Assembly (NCBI GenBank): GCA_016787575.1
Contig: JAEUUO010000020.1
Coordinates: forward strand, 1 to 64,000
Source: Saprospiraceae bacterium
GTDB lineage: Bacteria; Bacteroidota; Bacteroidia; Chitinophagales; Saprospiraceae
Reading direction: 5' to 3'
Length of the DNA stretch: 64,000 nt
Within the stretch, counting starts at the first letter, position 1, and each line of letters begins with the position of its first letter. Shown piece by piece: positions 27,601 through 37,160 of the stretch. The translations under genes were made by a program, and so were the position numbers. The notes beneath the pieces were generated by a model. That model was not told where the DNA came from and searched no databases. It worked only from the letters and a program-made list of their open reading frames with translations.

Positions 27601-27698
27601 TAATGAATCAATTCGGATTTTTATTACTGCTCATTTCTTTAAGAGATTTCAATAATATTATTATTTTTACTTTTACAAATCAAGCAAAACAAAACGAA

Positions 27699-29369
27699 AT
27701 GGATTCTAATCAGACGAAGCCAACAAATTATGGTGCATTAAGTATTTTGATTACTGTATTTTTCTTTTGGGGATTTATTGCTTCCGGCAATGGTGTTTTT
27801 ATTCCCTTTTGTAAAAGTTATTTTAAACTAGATCAATTTCAAAGTCAGTTGGTTGATTTTGCTTTTTATGGGGCCTATTATATTGGCGCTTTGACTTTGT
27901 TTGTGTTTGGAGCTTTTAAAAGAAGAGACCAGGTTTCCTATTGGGGTTATAAAAAAAGCATTGTTTTTGGATTGTTGTTTTCATTGTTGGGCGCCATCGC
28001 AATGATAGTTTCTGTAAATGTAGGTAAACCGGAAAATGGGTTTAGTTTTTTTCTGATATCTTTTTTTATTTTGGCATTGGGATTTTCATTACAGCAAACT
28101 GCTGCAAATCCATTTGCGATTTCATTGGGCGATCCCTCTACCGGTTCGCATCGGGTTAATTTAGGAGGTGGTATCAACTCATTTGGTACAGCCATTGGGC
28201 CGATTGTTGTTGCTTTAGCTTTGTTTGGCGCAACGCATTACGACGATTCCGCGATCCAATCCCTTAGTTTGAGTCGTGTTACTTTATTATATATTGGAGT
28301 CGGGATTTTATTTTTATCGGCAGCAGCACTTTTCTATTTTTCTAAAAAAGTACCGGATACTGTAAATTTTGCAATGATTGAACCTGAGAATAAGGCTATT
28401 CTTACCATGGTTTTAATAACCATAGGATTAATAGCATGTTTTGTTCCGGTCTTTAATAGTTACCGGAATGTTATGGATGGATTGGAAAAATCCGTATTGC
28501 AAGAAATCGAATGGGTTCGCATGCGATGGTTGTTTGCCGCCTTACTAGTTTTAATTGTTGGCTTGTTGTATGTACATTTCAGTTCAAAAAAAGATGTAAA
28601 TTCCTGGGGCGCTTTACAATTTCCACAAATCCAACTCGGCATGTTTGCCATTTTTGTTTATGTAGGTGTTGAAGTCACCATTCAAAGCAATATGGGGGAA
28701 TTGCTTAAGAGCGTTGAATATGGAAGTTTACAAACTTCTGCAATTCCACCTTATATTTCAATGTTCTGGGGTAGTTTGATGATAGGACGATGGACCGGGG
28801 CCATACCGGTATTCAAACTGGAAGCTAAATGGAAAAAAATGTTGATGGTCCTTGTTCCGATAATTGCTTTTCTGGTTGTAATACTGGTAAACACCATCGC
28901 TGCGAGAGACATGAGTCCCTTGTATAATTACATTGCCTGTGTTGCAATATTAATTGCCGCTTTTTTTGTGGCTGGAGATAAACCGGCTTATACCTTGGCC
29001 TTGTTTTCAAGTTTGGCAATTGTTGCCATGCTGATTGGACTGATGACTCAAGGCACTGTTTCAATTTATGCATTTTTAAGTGGCGGCTTATTTTGTTCGG
29101 TGATGTGGCCCTGTATTTTTTCACTTTCGATAGCAGGATTGGGTAAGTACGAAAGTCAGGGAGCCGCTTTTTTAATTATGATGATATTGGGAGGGGCCAT
29201 CATTCCACCTATACAAGGAAAACTGGCAGATTTGTCAAACATTGGTATTCATAAATCGTATTGGATTACAGTAGCCTGCTTTTCATACCTCGCTTTTTTT
29301 GCCTGGCGTGTAAAAGGCATCTTGTTAAAACAAGGCATCGACTACGATAAGCAGATTGAAGGCCATTAA
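27699..29369 (+). CDS. FucP-like MFS sugar permease (FHS family)
   Basis: 556 residues from the ATG at 27699. The first helix carries [19 protein letters not shown], the FucP/FHS signature, followed by [10 protein letters not shown] and later [14 protein letters not shown] and [13 protein letters not shown]. It is longer than E. coli FucP (438), with additional hydrophobic segments in the middle and C-terminal half. The frame is open from 27603 but the extra 32 residues begin inside the repeat array and are unlikely to be translated. Import of fucose, glucose or N-acetylglucosamine by proton symport is the family role. It is adjacent to mutL with 50 nt spacing. Confidence 0.87.
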   Translation: MDSNQTKPTNYGALSILITVFFFWGFIASGNGVFIPFCKSYFKLDQFQSQLVDFAFYGAYYIGALTLFVFGAFKRRDQVSYWGYKKSIVFGLLFSLLGAIAMIVSVNVGKPENGFSFFLISFFILALGFSLQQTAANPFAISLGDPSTGSHRVNLGGGINSFGTAIGPIVVALALFGATHYDDSAIQSLSLSRVTLLYIGVGILFLSAAALFYFSKKVPDTVNFAMIEPENKAILTMVLITIGLIACFVPVFNSYRNVMDGLEKSVLQEIEWVRMRWLFAALLVLIVGLLYVHFSSKKDVNSWGALQFPQIQLGMFAIFVYVGVEVTIQSNMGELLKSVEYGSLQTSAIPPYISMFWGSLMIGRWTGAIPVFKLEAKWKKMLMVLVPIIAFLVVILVNTIAARDMSPLYNYIACVAILIAAFFVAGDKPAYTLALFSSLAIVAMLIGLMTQGTVSIYAFLSGGLFCSVMWPCIFSLSIAGLGKYESQGAAFLIMMILGGAIIPPIQGKLADLSNIGIHKSYWITVACFSYLAFFAWRVKGILLKQGIDYDKQIEGH

Positions 29370-29392
29370 GTTTTAATATAGCTATTTTCCGT

Positions 29393-29400
29393 TACCTTTG
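29393..29400 (+). promoter_or_regulatory. -7 promoter element of mutL
   Basis: TACCTTTG fits TAnnTTTG; the mutL ATG is 19 nt downstream. No convincing -33 element. Confidence 0.45.
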
Positions 29401-29419
29401 AGGGCTTTTCAAATGCGCT

Positions 29420-31213
29420 ATGCCCGATATTATTCATTTACTCAAAGATCACATTGTAAACCAAATTGCTGCAGGCGAAGTAATCCAACGGCCAGCATCG
29501 GTTGTAAAAGAATTAATGGACAATGCTATCGATTCAGGTGCAACAGATATTAAATTATTAATTCGCGAAGCAGGGAAAATACTAATTCAAATCAATGACA
29601 ATGGTTGTGGCATGTCACCAACAGATGCACGCATGTCATTTGAGCGTCATGCAACTTCTAAAATAAATACTGCGGAAGATTTATTCCACATTCAAAGTAA
29701 AGGATTTCGTGGTGAAGCACTCGCATCGATTGCAGCGGTTGCACAAGTTGAGATGCGAACCAAACCAGCCGCTGATACAATGGGGAGTAAAATTTTAATC
29801 TCTGATTCAAAAATAAAATCTATGGAACCCTGTGCCTGTCCAAACGGAACACAGATACAGGTTCGAAATTTATTTTACAATCTACCGGCCAGACGCAAAT
29901 TTTTAAAAAACGACAGCATTGAATCGCGTCACATTCATGATGAATTTGTTTACCAGGCAATTTCATATCCGGAATTGGCATTTAGTTATTTTAATAACGA
30001 TCAGTTAATTTATCAACTTGCACCTGGAAGTTTAAAACAGCGCATTCTAGGAATTTATGGGAAGAAATACCAAGATTTTTTAATACCTGTTTCACCACAA
30101 ACAGATGTAGTTGAGATCAGTGGATTTATTGGAAAACCAGAATTGTCAAAAAAAGCAAAAGGCGAGCAAATTCTTTTTGTGAACAGACGCTTTATTCGAA
30201 GTGCTTATTTGCAGCATGCAGTGAAAGCAGCTTTTGAAAATATTATTCCAGCTGAAAACCTGCCTTTTTATATTCTGTTTTTAAATATTGATCCCACCCA
30301 AATTGATATCAACGTACACCCGACCAAACATGAAATCAAATTTGAAGATGAGCGATTGATTTATCAGTTTTTAAAAGCAGCTGTTCGATTTAGTTTGGCT
30401 CAGCATTCGTTAACTCCACAAATTGATTTTGATTCTTCCGATGTCGGCATTCGAAACATAATGGGTGGAGCCTCGTCGGCTTTCAATGCGCAAAATTCCA
30501 TGCAAGGTAGTGGCAGTTATGCTTCGTGGACACAATTGAATCCGAAAACAAATACGCTCATTTCCCATGCCGATGTTTATTCTTCAGAAATCAATGCACT
30601 GCCAAATCAACAGTTCACAAATTCACAGGATTTTGAAGTTGAAAAAGCAGAAGCAATAAAAATTGTACAATTTCATGCATGCTATCTTTTAGTTCAATTG
30701 AAATCCGGGATCAGCATCATCGATCAACAATTGGCACATGAACGGATCTTGTACGAGCATTATAAATCTTTGATGAAATCAGAAAATCATCAGACCCAGG
30801 GTTTGTTATTTCCACAAAATCTGCATTTAAGTACACCAGATGCAATTCAATTAAAAACCATTCTGCCCTATTTACAAAGGATTGGATTTGATATGGAGGA
30901 TTTTGGTTCTGATACTTTTGTTATTCATGGAATTCCGGCTTTGCTGGAAGGCAAATACAACGAACTGGAATTAATTACAACAATTTTAAATCAATTTAAA
31001 GCCAATCTCGAATACGAGTTGGGACTTGAAGAAAATATAGCCCGGTCGATGGCAATCAGTAGTTCGATTAAAAGGGGAAAACAATTGTCTGAAGAAGAAA
31101 TGCAAGCATTGGTAGAACAATTATTTTTATGTGAAATTCCCTATGCCAGTCCGACAGGAAAAAGATGTATATTTCATATGAGTTTAGAAGAATTGTTTAA
31201 GAAGTTTAATTAA
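29420..31213 (+). CDS. mutL: DNA mismatch repair protein MutL
   Basis: 597 residues. The N-terminal GHKL ATPase has IAAGEVIQRPASVVKEL, DNGCGM and GFRGEALASI. The catalytic Glu in KEL is kept, but the next motif reads MDNAID, with Asp where Glu is usual. The C-terminal domain, normally an endonuclease with DQHA(X)2E, reads IIDQQLAHERILYE, and the terminal motif is CEIPYASPTGKR. MutL links MutS recognition to strand removal. The variant motifs may simply be the Bacteroidota form. Confidence 0.95.
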   Translation: MPDIIHLLKDHIVNQIAAGEVIQRPASVVKELMDNAIDSGATDIKLLIREAGKILIQINDNGCGMSPTDARMSFERHATSKINTAEDLFHIQSKGFRGEALASIAAVAQVEMRTKPAADTMGSKILISDSKIKSMEPCACPNGTQIQVRNLFYNLPARRKFLKNDSIESRHIHDEFVYQAISYPELAFSYFNNDQLIYQLAPGSLKQRILGIYGKKYQDFLIPVSPQTDVVEISGFIGKPELSKKAKGEQILFVNRRFIRSAYLQHAVKAAFENIIPAENLPFYILFLNIDPTQIDINVHPTKHEIKFEDERLIYQFLKAAVRFSLAQHSLTPQIDFDSSDVGIRNIMGGASSAFNAQNSMQGSGSYASWTQLNPKTNTLISHADVYSSEINALPNQQFTNSQDFEVEKAEAIKIVQFHACYLLVQLKSGISIIDQQLAHERILYEHYKSLMKSENHQTQGLLFPQNLHLSTPDAIQLKTILPYLQRIGFDMEDFGSDTFVIHGIPALLEGKYNELELITTILNQFKANLEYELGLEENIARSMAISSSIKRGKQLSEEEMQALVEQLFLCEIPYASPTGKRCIFHMSLEELFKKFN

Positions 31214-31273
31214 GCTAGAATAATAAAAATTAATTTGAACAAATATCCTTCAAATAGTTTTGTATCCAACACC

Positions 31274-31936
31274 ATGCGTTTACTCGCCAATTTTTCCTCA
31301 TATATTTTTCATCCTTTGCTGGTTTTGTTTTATTCTCTTTTTTTATTGTTGTGCCTGAATCCACATTTGTTTGGATCCATGCATTGGAGCGAACAAAGCT
31401 TGTTGTTGATATTATTGTTTATTTATACGTGTTTAGTGCCTGCTATAGGTTTTGCCTTGCTTCGTTTTACCGGGTTTATTCAGAGTTTTGAAATGCGGGA
31501 ACGCACAGATCGATTTGGACCCTTGATTATTTGTGCCGTATTTTATCTCTGGATGTATGTCAATTTGAAATCTCAGGAGCAAATTCCCAGGTTGATGATT
31601 TGCTTTATTTTAGCATCCATCATTTCCATTTTTTTGGCTTTTGCAATCAACACCAAAGTCAAAATAAGTTTGCACAGCATTGCCTTTGGAGCATTTATTG
31701 CATTTTGGGTCTTGCTTCGTTTTAACAATTTAAATGAAGCGGTGTTAAATTTCAGATTTATAAAAACCGGCCTATCTGCTTTTAATGTCAACCATTTAAT
31801 TGCGATTTCTTGTGTTTTGGGTGGATGGATTGGTACGTGTCGTCTTTATTTAAAAGCACATACAGCAGAAGAACTGTATTTAGGTTATCTGGTTGGTATA
31901 ATTTCTTCTATATTGGCCTTTTCATACATCTTTTAA
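31274..31936 (+). CDS. PAP2-like integral membrane protein
   Basis: 220 residues from the ATG at 31274; a TTG at 31235 would add 13 residues. Six predicted membrane helices, opening SSYIFHPLLVLFYSLFLLL and closing RLYLKAHTAEELYLGYLVG, which recalls the last catalytic block (R...HT/D...G) of type 2 phosphatidic acid phosphatases. The earlier PAP2 motifs are not evident, so enzymatic activity is uncertain. This type of protein is widespread in Bacteroidota as an uncharacterised membrane protein. It is immediately upstream of dapD (2 nt). Confidence 0.7.
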   Translation: MRLLANFSSYIFHPLLVLFYSLFLLLCLNPHLFGSMHWSEQSLLLILLFIYTCLVPAIGFALLRFTGFIQSFEMRERTDRFGPLIICAVFYLWMYVNLKSQEQIPRLMICFILASIISIFLAFAINTKVKISLHSIAFGAFIAFWVLLRFNNLNEAVLNFRFIKTGLSAFNVNHLIAISCVLGGWIGTCRLYLKAHTAEELYLGYLVGIISSILAFSYIF

Positions 31937-31938
31937 AC

Positions 31939-32754
31939 ATGAATGCAACAATACAATCCATAGAAAGTGCCTGGGAAGACCGGAGTCTTTTGTCCGATCC
32001 CCTTGTAAAAGCCAATATTCATCAAGTTATTGCCCAATTGGATTCAGGTAAACTGCGGGTATGTGAAAAACAAGGAGAAGAATGGATCGTACACGAATGG
32101 ATTAAAAAAGCAATTTTACTTTATTTTCCAATTTCCGAGAATAAACTAATTCAGGCAGGCGACCTGGAGTATTTTGATAAAATCATGCCCAAACGGGATT
32201 TTGACAAATTGGGAATCCGTGCTTTGCCCGGTGCAGTAACCCGGTATGGCTCATTTATAGAACCCGGGGTCATCCTAATGCCCAGTTTTGTCAATATTGG
32301 CGCTTATGTAGGATCAGGCACCATGGTCGACACCTGGGCAACGGTAGGATCCTGTGCCCAAATTGGTAAAAATGTCCATTTGGCAGGTGGAGTAGGCATT
32401 GGGGGCGTACTGGAACCCCCACAAGCCAAACCAAATATTGTTGAAGACAATGCCTTTATTGGCTCCCGATGCATAATTGTAGAAGGTGCCCATATCGGTG
32501 CAGAAGCAGTTTTGGGTGCCAATGTCGTGATTACGGGTTCGACTCATATTATTGACGTAACGGGCTCTGAACCAATTAAATATAAGGGTTATGTTCCTCC
32601 CAGATCGGTGGTCATACCGGGCTCTTATACCAAAGAATATCCTGCAGGCAGTTACCAGGTACCCTGTGCTTTGATCATTGGCCAACGCAAGGAGGCAACT
32701 GATAAAAAAGTAAGTCTTAACAATGCTTTGCGAGATTTTGATGTTTCCGGCTAA
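31939..32754 (+). CDS. dapD: 2,3,4,5-tetrahydropyridine-2,6-dicarboxylate N-succinyltransferase
   Basis: 271 residues from the ATG at 31939, 2 nt after the preceding stop. Family start (NATIQSIESAWEDRSLL), an alpha-helical N-domain and a left-handed parallel beta-helix of hexapeptide repeats (GAYVGSGTMVDTWATVGSCAQIG), then GGVGIGGVLEP, the substrate loop typical of DapD. It succinylates tetrahydrodipicolinate in the lysine / diaminopimelate pathway. The frame is open from 31810, but that part is the overlapping shadow of the upstream gene. Confidence 0.97.
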   Translation: MNATIQSIESAWEDRSLLSDPLVKANIHQVIAQLDSGKLRVCEKQGEEWIVHEWIKKAILLYFPISENKLIQAGDLEYFDKIMPKRDFDKLGIRALPGAVTRYGSFIEPGVILMPSFVNIGAYVGSGTMVDTWATVGSCAQIGKNVHLAGGVGIGGVLEPPQAKPNIVEDNAFIGSRCIIVEGAHIGAEAVLGANVVITGSTHIIDVTGSEPIKYKGYVPPRSVVIPGSYTKEYPAGSYQVPCALIIGQRKEATDKKVSLNNALRDFDVSG

Positions 32755-32873
32755 ACCGGGACTGTTGTTCTGTTGTTCTTGATTTATCTAAAAGTCTGAT
32801 TTCAAAACGTTAAATAGTTGATTTTTGAAATTATTTAGACCTAATTTGCGTTTTAAATTATTTATATCTGGAT

Positions 32874-35800
32874 ATGCTATGGAATGAAAATTACTACGAT
32901 CAACTGATTTTAAAAATTGATCAATTCACCCGGAAATTCTACATCAATCAATTAATCCGGGGTGCACTCTATTTTACGGGTTTGTTGACCTTGGTCTTTC
33001 TAGCTTATAATCTGCTGGAAAATCAATTCTATTTCAGCAAATCTGTCCGCAGCTTTTTAAGTTTTTCTTATCTCGGTTTGTTTGGGTTTTGCCTGTGGTA
33101 CTGGATTGCATCGCCTTTGTTGCATTATTTCCGCTTAGGCAAATTGATTTCTCATGAAGAAGCTGCAAAAATTATCGGAACCCATTTTTCAGATGTTGAA
33201 GATAAATTGCTTAATGTGTTACAGCTTAAATCGCAATCGGTCAATTATTCCGATCGAAGTCTGATAGAAGCCAGCATTCAGCAAAAATCAGTCGAGTTAA
33301 ATCCCATTCCATTTGTTCAGGCAATAGATCTTCAGAAAAACAGAAAATACATTCAATATGCTATAGCGCCTTTGTTGATTTTATTTTCTTTGCTTGTTTG
33401 GGCTCCTGGCATGATTCAAAAACCAACGCAGCGACTGATTCAAATCAACAAAGATTTTGAGAAAGAAGCTCCTTTTCATTTCAAATTGGAAACTGAAAAT
33501 TTAAACGTCGAACAAAACAGCAGCTATGAATTAAAAATTAAAATTGACGGGAGTACAACACCGGCTGAAGCATACATCGATGTTGATCACTTTCAATATC
33601 GTTTGAAAAAAGAAAGTGCCGATGAATTTAGTTATACATTCAGCAACGTTCAAAAAGATCTTCCTTTTAAATTATTTGCCGGCAACATTGTGTCCCCGGA
33701 ATATACGTTGAAAGTGATTATGAAACCGGTTATTCAGTCCTTTCAGGTGCATTTGGATTATCCTGCATACATCGGAAAGAAAAATGAGACCTTGGAAAAT
33801 ACGGGCGACCTAATCATTCCGGTAGGAACAAAAATACGCTGGAATTTCAATATGGCTTTTACAGATCATCTGTATTTTAAAACAAGTGAAGACAAACAGC
33901 AAAATGAAATTTCGCGTCAAGGAGAACACCAGTTTCAATTTTCTAAAAAGGCACTCAAAGATCAATCCTATACACTTTACCTAAAAAACAATCAACTTAA
34001 AAATACCGATTCTGTAAATTATCAAATCAGCATTATTCCAGATCAGTATCCTCAAATTCAAGTGCAACAATTTGAAGACAGCACCGATTGGAATCTTCGC
34101 TATTACAGTGGAGATGTTTCCGATGATTATGGAATTCGAAATGTAAATTTTAATTATACCATTAAGAAGAAAGATGGTTCTGAAAGTCCTTTACAAACGA
34201 AGGCAGTAATAGCAAGTTTATCAAAAGTAAACGGAACATTCAATTTTGTTTTTGATGCTTCTCAATTTCAATTAGAACCAGGAGATGCCATTCATTATTA
34301 CTTTGAAGTATGGGATAATGATGGGATCAATGGCAGCAAATCATCCAGAAGTCAATTTTTAGAATATAAAGAGGCTTCTGATGAAGAATTGGCACAAAAA
34401 GAGGAAGTCAACAACGAAGCTATTAAAGACAATCTCGAAGATGCTGTCAAACAATCTAAAAAATTGCTGGAAAAATTAGGCGATTACAAAGATAAGTTGC
34501 GCCAAAAGAAAAATTTAGATTGGCAAACTAAAAAGGACCTTGAAAAAATGACCGAGCAACAAAAAAAATTGCAGGAACAATTTGAAGAGGCCAAAAAGAA
34601 ATTGGAAGAAAACTTAAAGCAGCAACGTAATCCGGATGAAAATATACAAGAGAAGCAAGAAAAATTGCAAAAACTCTTTAATGAAACCGGCAACAATGAG
34701 ATGAAAGATCTCATGCAAAAAATTCAGGATCTAATGAATGAACTGAATAAAGACCAGGCCATTCAAATGTCTGAACAATTTGAGAAGCAAAATTCGGATC
34801 TTACCAAAGAAATGGATCGACTCTTGCAACTTTTTAAACAATTGGAAGTTGAGAAAAGTCTCAAAGACCAAATCAATGAATTGAATAAATTGGCAGAGAA
34901 GCAAGAGCAATTGGCTGAGAAGACAGAAAAAAAATCAGAGGATCAAGAAGGTCTGAAAAACAAGCAGGATTCAATCAATAAGAAATTTGACGAACTGGTT
35001 AAAAAGCAAGAAGAAATTAAAAAGAAGAACGAGGAACTAAAAGCGCCACGTAAACTGGAAGACCAAAAAGAACAATCAAAAGAGATCCAAAAAGATTTAA
35101 ACGATTCAAAAAATGAATTGAGTAAATCCAACAACAGCGGCGCATCTAAAAAACAAAAAGAGGCATCAGACAAAATGAAGGAGATGGCCAAGAAAATGGA
35201 AGGAGAGATGCAGGAATCAGATCAAGAACAAGCAGAGGAAGATGCACGGATGTTAAGACAATTACTTGAAAATTTGGTGGGGCTTTCTTTTGATCAGGAG
35301 CAGGTGACCAATGATATGGCCAATTTAAATCCTCAAACTCCGCATTACCTTACTTTATTGCAAGACCAGTTTAAAATTAAAGACAATTTTAAAATTGTAC
35401 AGGATACCTTGGAAGTTCTAAGCCAACGCATTGTCGATATCCAATCCTTTGTGATGGAAAAGATTAGTGAAATCAATGAAAACTTTAAAAAAGGCATTGA
35501 TTTACTGGAAGAACGCAGAAGTGGAGAAGCCTCCAACAACCAACGCCGGATCATGAAAAATTTAAATGATTTGGCCGTCATGCTTTCTGAATCATTGGAT
35601 GAAAAGCAAAAAGAATGCAACAGTTCCTGTGATAAACCCGGTAAAAAAGCCTGTAAGAAACCCGGAAACAAAAGCAGCAAAAGCGGTAAAAAAGGAAAAG
35701 TCCCCTCGGATAAAATAACCGAAGGACAAAAGAACATGCAGAAAGGCATGCAAGAGCAAATGCAAAAAATGCAAAATGGAAAATCCGGAACAGCCCAGGA

Positions 35801-36218
35801 ATTTGCGGAGTTGGCAGCAAAACAAGCTAAGCTGAAAAAAATGTTGCAAGACCAGGAAGATGAAAAAAAACAGAGTGGTGGTGGTACCAAGCAAGCGCAG
35901 GAAATTCTGGATGAAATGGAGAAAATGGAAAAGCAATTGGTCAATAAACAATTGAACAATGACATGCTTCGCAGGCAGCAAGAAATCACAACGCGCTTAT
36001 TGGAAGCGGAGCGTGCAGAACGGGAACGGGATTGGGATGAAAAAAGAAAATCAGAAACTGGTACGAATATTGTGCGTAAAATGCCAGCAGCCCTTGAAGA
36101 CTATATAAAACAAAGGCAGGCAGAAACAGAATGGTTCAAACAAGTTTCACCGGATTTAAAACCTTTTTACAAGAAACTGGTCGAGCAGTATTATCAAAAC
36201 CTCAAAAAGCAGGGATGA
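32874..36218 (+). CDS. DUF4175 family large membrane-anchored coiled-coil protein
   Basis: 1114 residues. Three hydrophobic segments (about 28-50, 58-80 and 160-178) anchor the protein. A beta-rich extracytoplasmic part with repeated domains follows (residues about 200-500). The rest (about 510-1114) is dominated by Lys/Glu/Gln-rich coiled coil, with a CNSSC / CDKPGKKACKKPG cluster near residue 910 and a conserved tail ending in KPFYKKLVEQYYQNL. The size and layout match the DUF4175 family, which in Bacteroidota is followed by an ATP-binding protein and ybeY, as here. Function unknown; it resembles gliding / cell-envelope scaffold proteins only in general form. Confidence 0.88.
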   Translation: MLWNENYYDQLILKIDQFTRKFYINQLIRGALYFTGLLTLVFLAYNLLENQFYFSKSVRSFLSFSYLGLFGFCLWYWIASPLLHYFRLGKLISHEEAAKIIGTHFSDVEDKLLNVLQLKSQSVNYSDRSLIEASIQQKSVELNPIPFVQAIDLQKNRKYIQYAIAPLLILFSLLVWAPGMIQKPTQRLIQINKDFEKEAPFHFKLETENLNVEQNSSYELKIKIDGSTTPAEAYIDVDHFQYRLKKESADEFSYTFSNVQKDLPFKLFAGNIVSPEYTLKVIMKPVIQSFQVHLDYPAYIGKKNETLENTGDLIIPVGTKIRWNFNMAFTDHLYFKTSEDKQQNEISRQGEHQFQFSKKALKDQSYTLYLKNNQLKNTDSVNYQISIIPDQYPQIQVQQFEDSTDWNLRYYSGDVSDDYGIRNVNFNYTIKKKDGSESPLQTKAVIASLSKVNGTFNFVFDASQFQLEPGDAIHYYFEVWDNDGINGSKSSRSQFLEYKEASDEELAQKEEVNNEAIKDNLEDAVKQSKKLLEKLGDYKDKLRQKKNLDWQTKKDLEKMTEQQKKLQEQFEEAKKKLEENLKQQRNPDENIQEKQEKLQKLFNETGNNEMKDLMQKIQDLMNELNKDQAIQMSEQFEKQNSDLTKEMDRLLQLFKQLEVEKSLKDQINELNKLAEKQEQLAEKTEKKSEDQEGLKNKQDSINKKFDELVKKQEEIKKKNEELKAPRKLEDQKEQSKEIQKDLNDSKNELSKSNNSGASKKQKEASDKMKEMAKKMEGEMQESDQEQAEEDARMLRQLLENLVGLSFDQEQVTNDMANLNPQTPHYLTLLQDQFKIKDNFKIVQDTLEVLSQRIVDIQSFVMEKISEINENFKKGIDLLEERRSGEASNNQRRIMKNLNDLAVMLSESLDEKQKECNSSCDKPGKKACKKPGNKSSKSGKKGKVPSDKITEGQKNMQKGMQEQMQKMQNGKSGTAQEFAELAAKQAKLKKMLQDQEDEKKQSGGGTKQAQEILDEMEKMEKQLVNKQLNNDMLRRQQEITTRLLEAERAERERDWDEKRKSETGTNIVRKMPAALEDYIKQRQAETEWFKQVSPDLKPFYKKLVEQYYQNLKKQG

Positions 36219-36601
36219 TTAAAATTTCTTCTGTACCGGACAATATTGCCAAAATAGAAGAATACCTGGATCAGATATTCAAGGAATATCAATTGGATCA
36301 TACATTATATCCAAATGTACTTGTTTCAATAACTGAAGCAGTAAATAATGCCATTTTACATGGCAATCAATCCGATGCACGAAAATTTGTTTGCGTTAAA
36401 ACAACACGGCAGCGAAAGCACATCTGTTTTCGCATTTCTGATGAAGGAAAAGGTTTTGATCCAGCGACCATTCCGGATCCTACACTGCCTGAAAATATTG
36501 AAACCTGTGGAGGACGTGGAGTTTTCTTAATGCAAAAATTATCCGATCGAGTTGTTTTTTCTGATAATGGCCGAACAGTAGAAATAAAATTTATCGTATA
36601 G
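36215..36601 (+). CDS. RsbW-like serine kinase / anti-sigma ATPase
   Basis: 128 residues from the ATG at 36215, overlapping the DUF4175 stop by 4 nt (ATGA). GHKL fold with N box ITEAVNNAILHGN, G1 box DEGKGFDP and G2 GGRGVFLM. RsbW/SpoIIAB-type proteins bind sigma or partner-switching factors; no sigma factor or anti-anti-sigma gene is adjacent. The frame extends upstream to 36131 only as an overlap of DUF4175. Coupled translation implies a functional link to the DUF4175 protein. Confidence 0.9.
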   Translation: MIKISSVPDNIAKIEEYLDQIFKEYQLDHTLYPNVLVSITEAVNNAILHGNQSDARKFVCVKTTRQRKHICFRISDEGKGFDPATIPDPTLPENIETCGGRGVFLMQKLSDRVVFSDNGRTVEIKFIV

Positions 36602-36828
36602 GGAATATCTAAAATCCCATTATACATCTGTAATTAAATTTTAATTACCAAATTCCATAAGTAAACACAGCGTTTAATTGAATTCCATACTTCGTTGATG
36701 GAGTTATTAATTAACTTCATTTCTATTCAGGTGCATAGACTATCGATGGCAAAAGACAGTATAATCTCATAACACTTGCATAAGTGACAATTTAAAAGAG
36801 AATTTCTTATTTAGTATATGATCATTCC

Positions 36829-36979
36829 GAACCCCAAACCCCTTGAAAGGGGCTTCAATTCTATTTCTCAGATGGATTTTCTTTTCAGGCATAAACCCTG
36901 TTTAAGAGGATCATAACCAAGAAATTAATAATTTGAATTTAAGACAAATCAAAAGCCCCTTTCAAGGGGTTTGGGGTTC
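36829..36979. mobile_element. MITE-like element with perfect 27-bp terminal inverted repeats
   Basis: Left arm 36829-36855 (GAACCCCAAACCCC then TTGAAAGGGGCTT) and right arm 36953-36979 are exact reverse complements. Each arm also contains the self-complementary word CCCCTTGAAAGGGG, so each can fold alone. The ~97-nt interior is AT-rich and non-coding. No target-site duplication was found at the edges, so mobility is a guess; a palindromic intergenic repeat family is the alternative. Confidence 0.65.
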
Positions 36980-37141
36980 AACAAGGGCTCGATATTCTTT
37001 GAATATTTCATAATACGTTAATATTTATTTGCAATTCTGTGTGGTTAAAATGCCTTTCATGTGGATGGACTGAATGGTTATATTACTCCTTAATAAATCA
37101 ATGGGATTAAGTCTGAGTCCTTATTTCCTCAGGAAGCTTTA

Positions 37142-37149
37142 TATCTTTG
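37142..37149 (+). promoter_or_regulatory. -7 promoter element of the YbeY fusion gene
   Basis: TATCTTTG matches TAnnTTTG and ends 11 nt before the ATG at 37161; no TTG lies at the expected -33 position. Confidence 0.45.
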
Positions 37150-37160
37150 TTTGATTACCA

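Larger units (their letters stand above)
36602..37160. other. Intergenic region with MITE-like element
   Basis: About 560 nt with no gene. Apart from the 151-bp inverted-repeat element at 36829-36979 and the -7 element at 37142, I see only low-complexity AT-rich sequence. Confidence 0.55.

Noticed and set aside
27171..27603. Repetitive frames (MPQMKTRIIIYSFVF type) in the ATTCGTG array
   Set aside because: They are translations of the tandem repeat, not conserved proteins.
32840..32860. TAATTTG before the DUF4175 gene as a promoter
   Set aside because: Only one base between TA and TTTG, so it does not fit TAnnTTTG.
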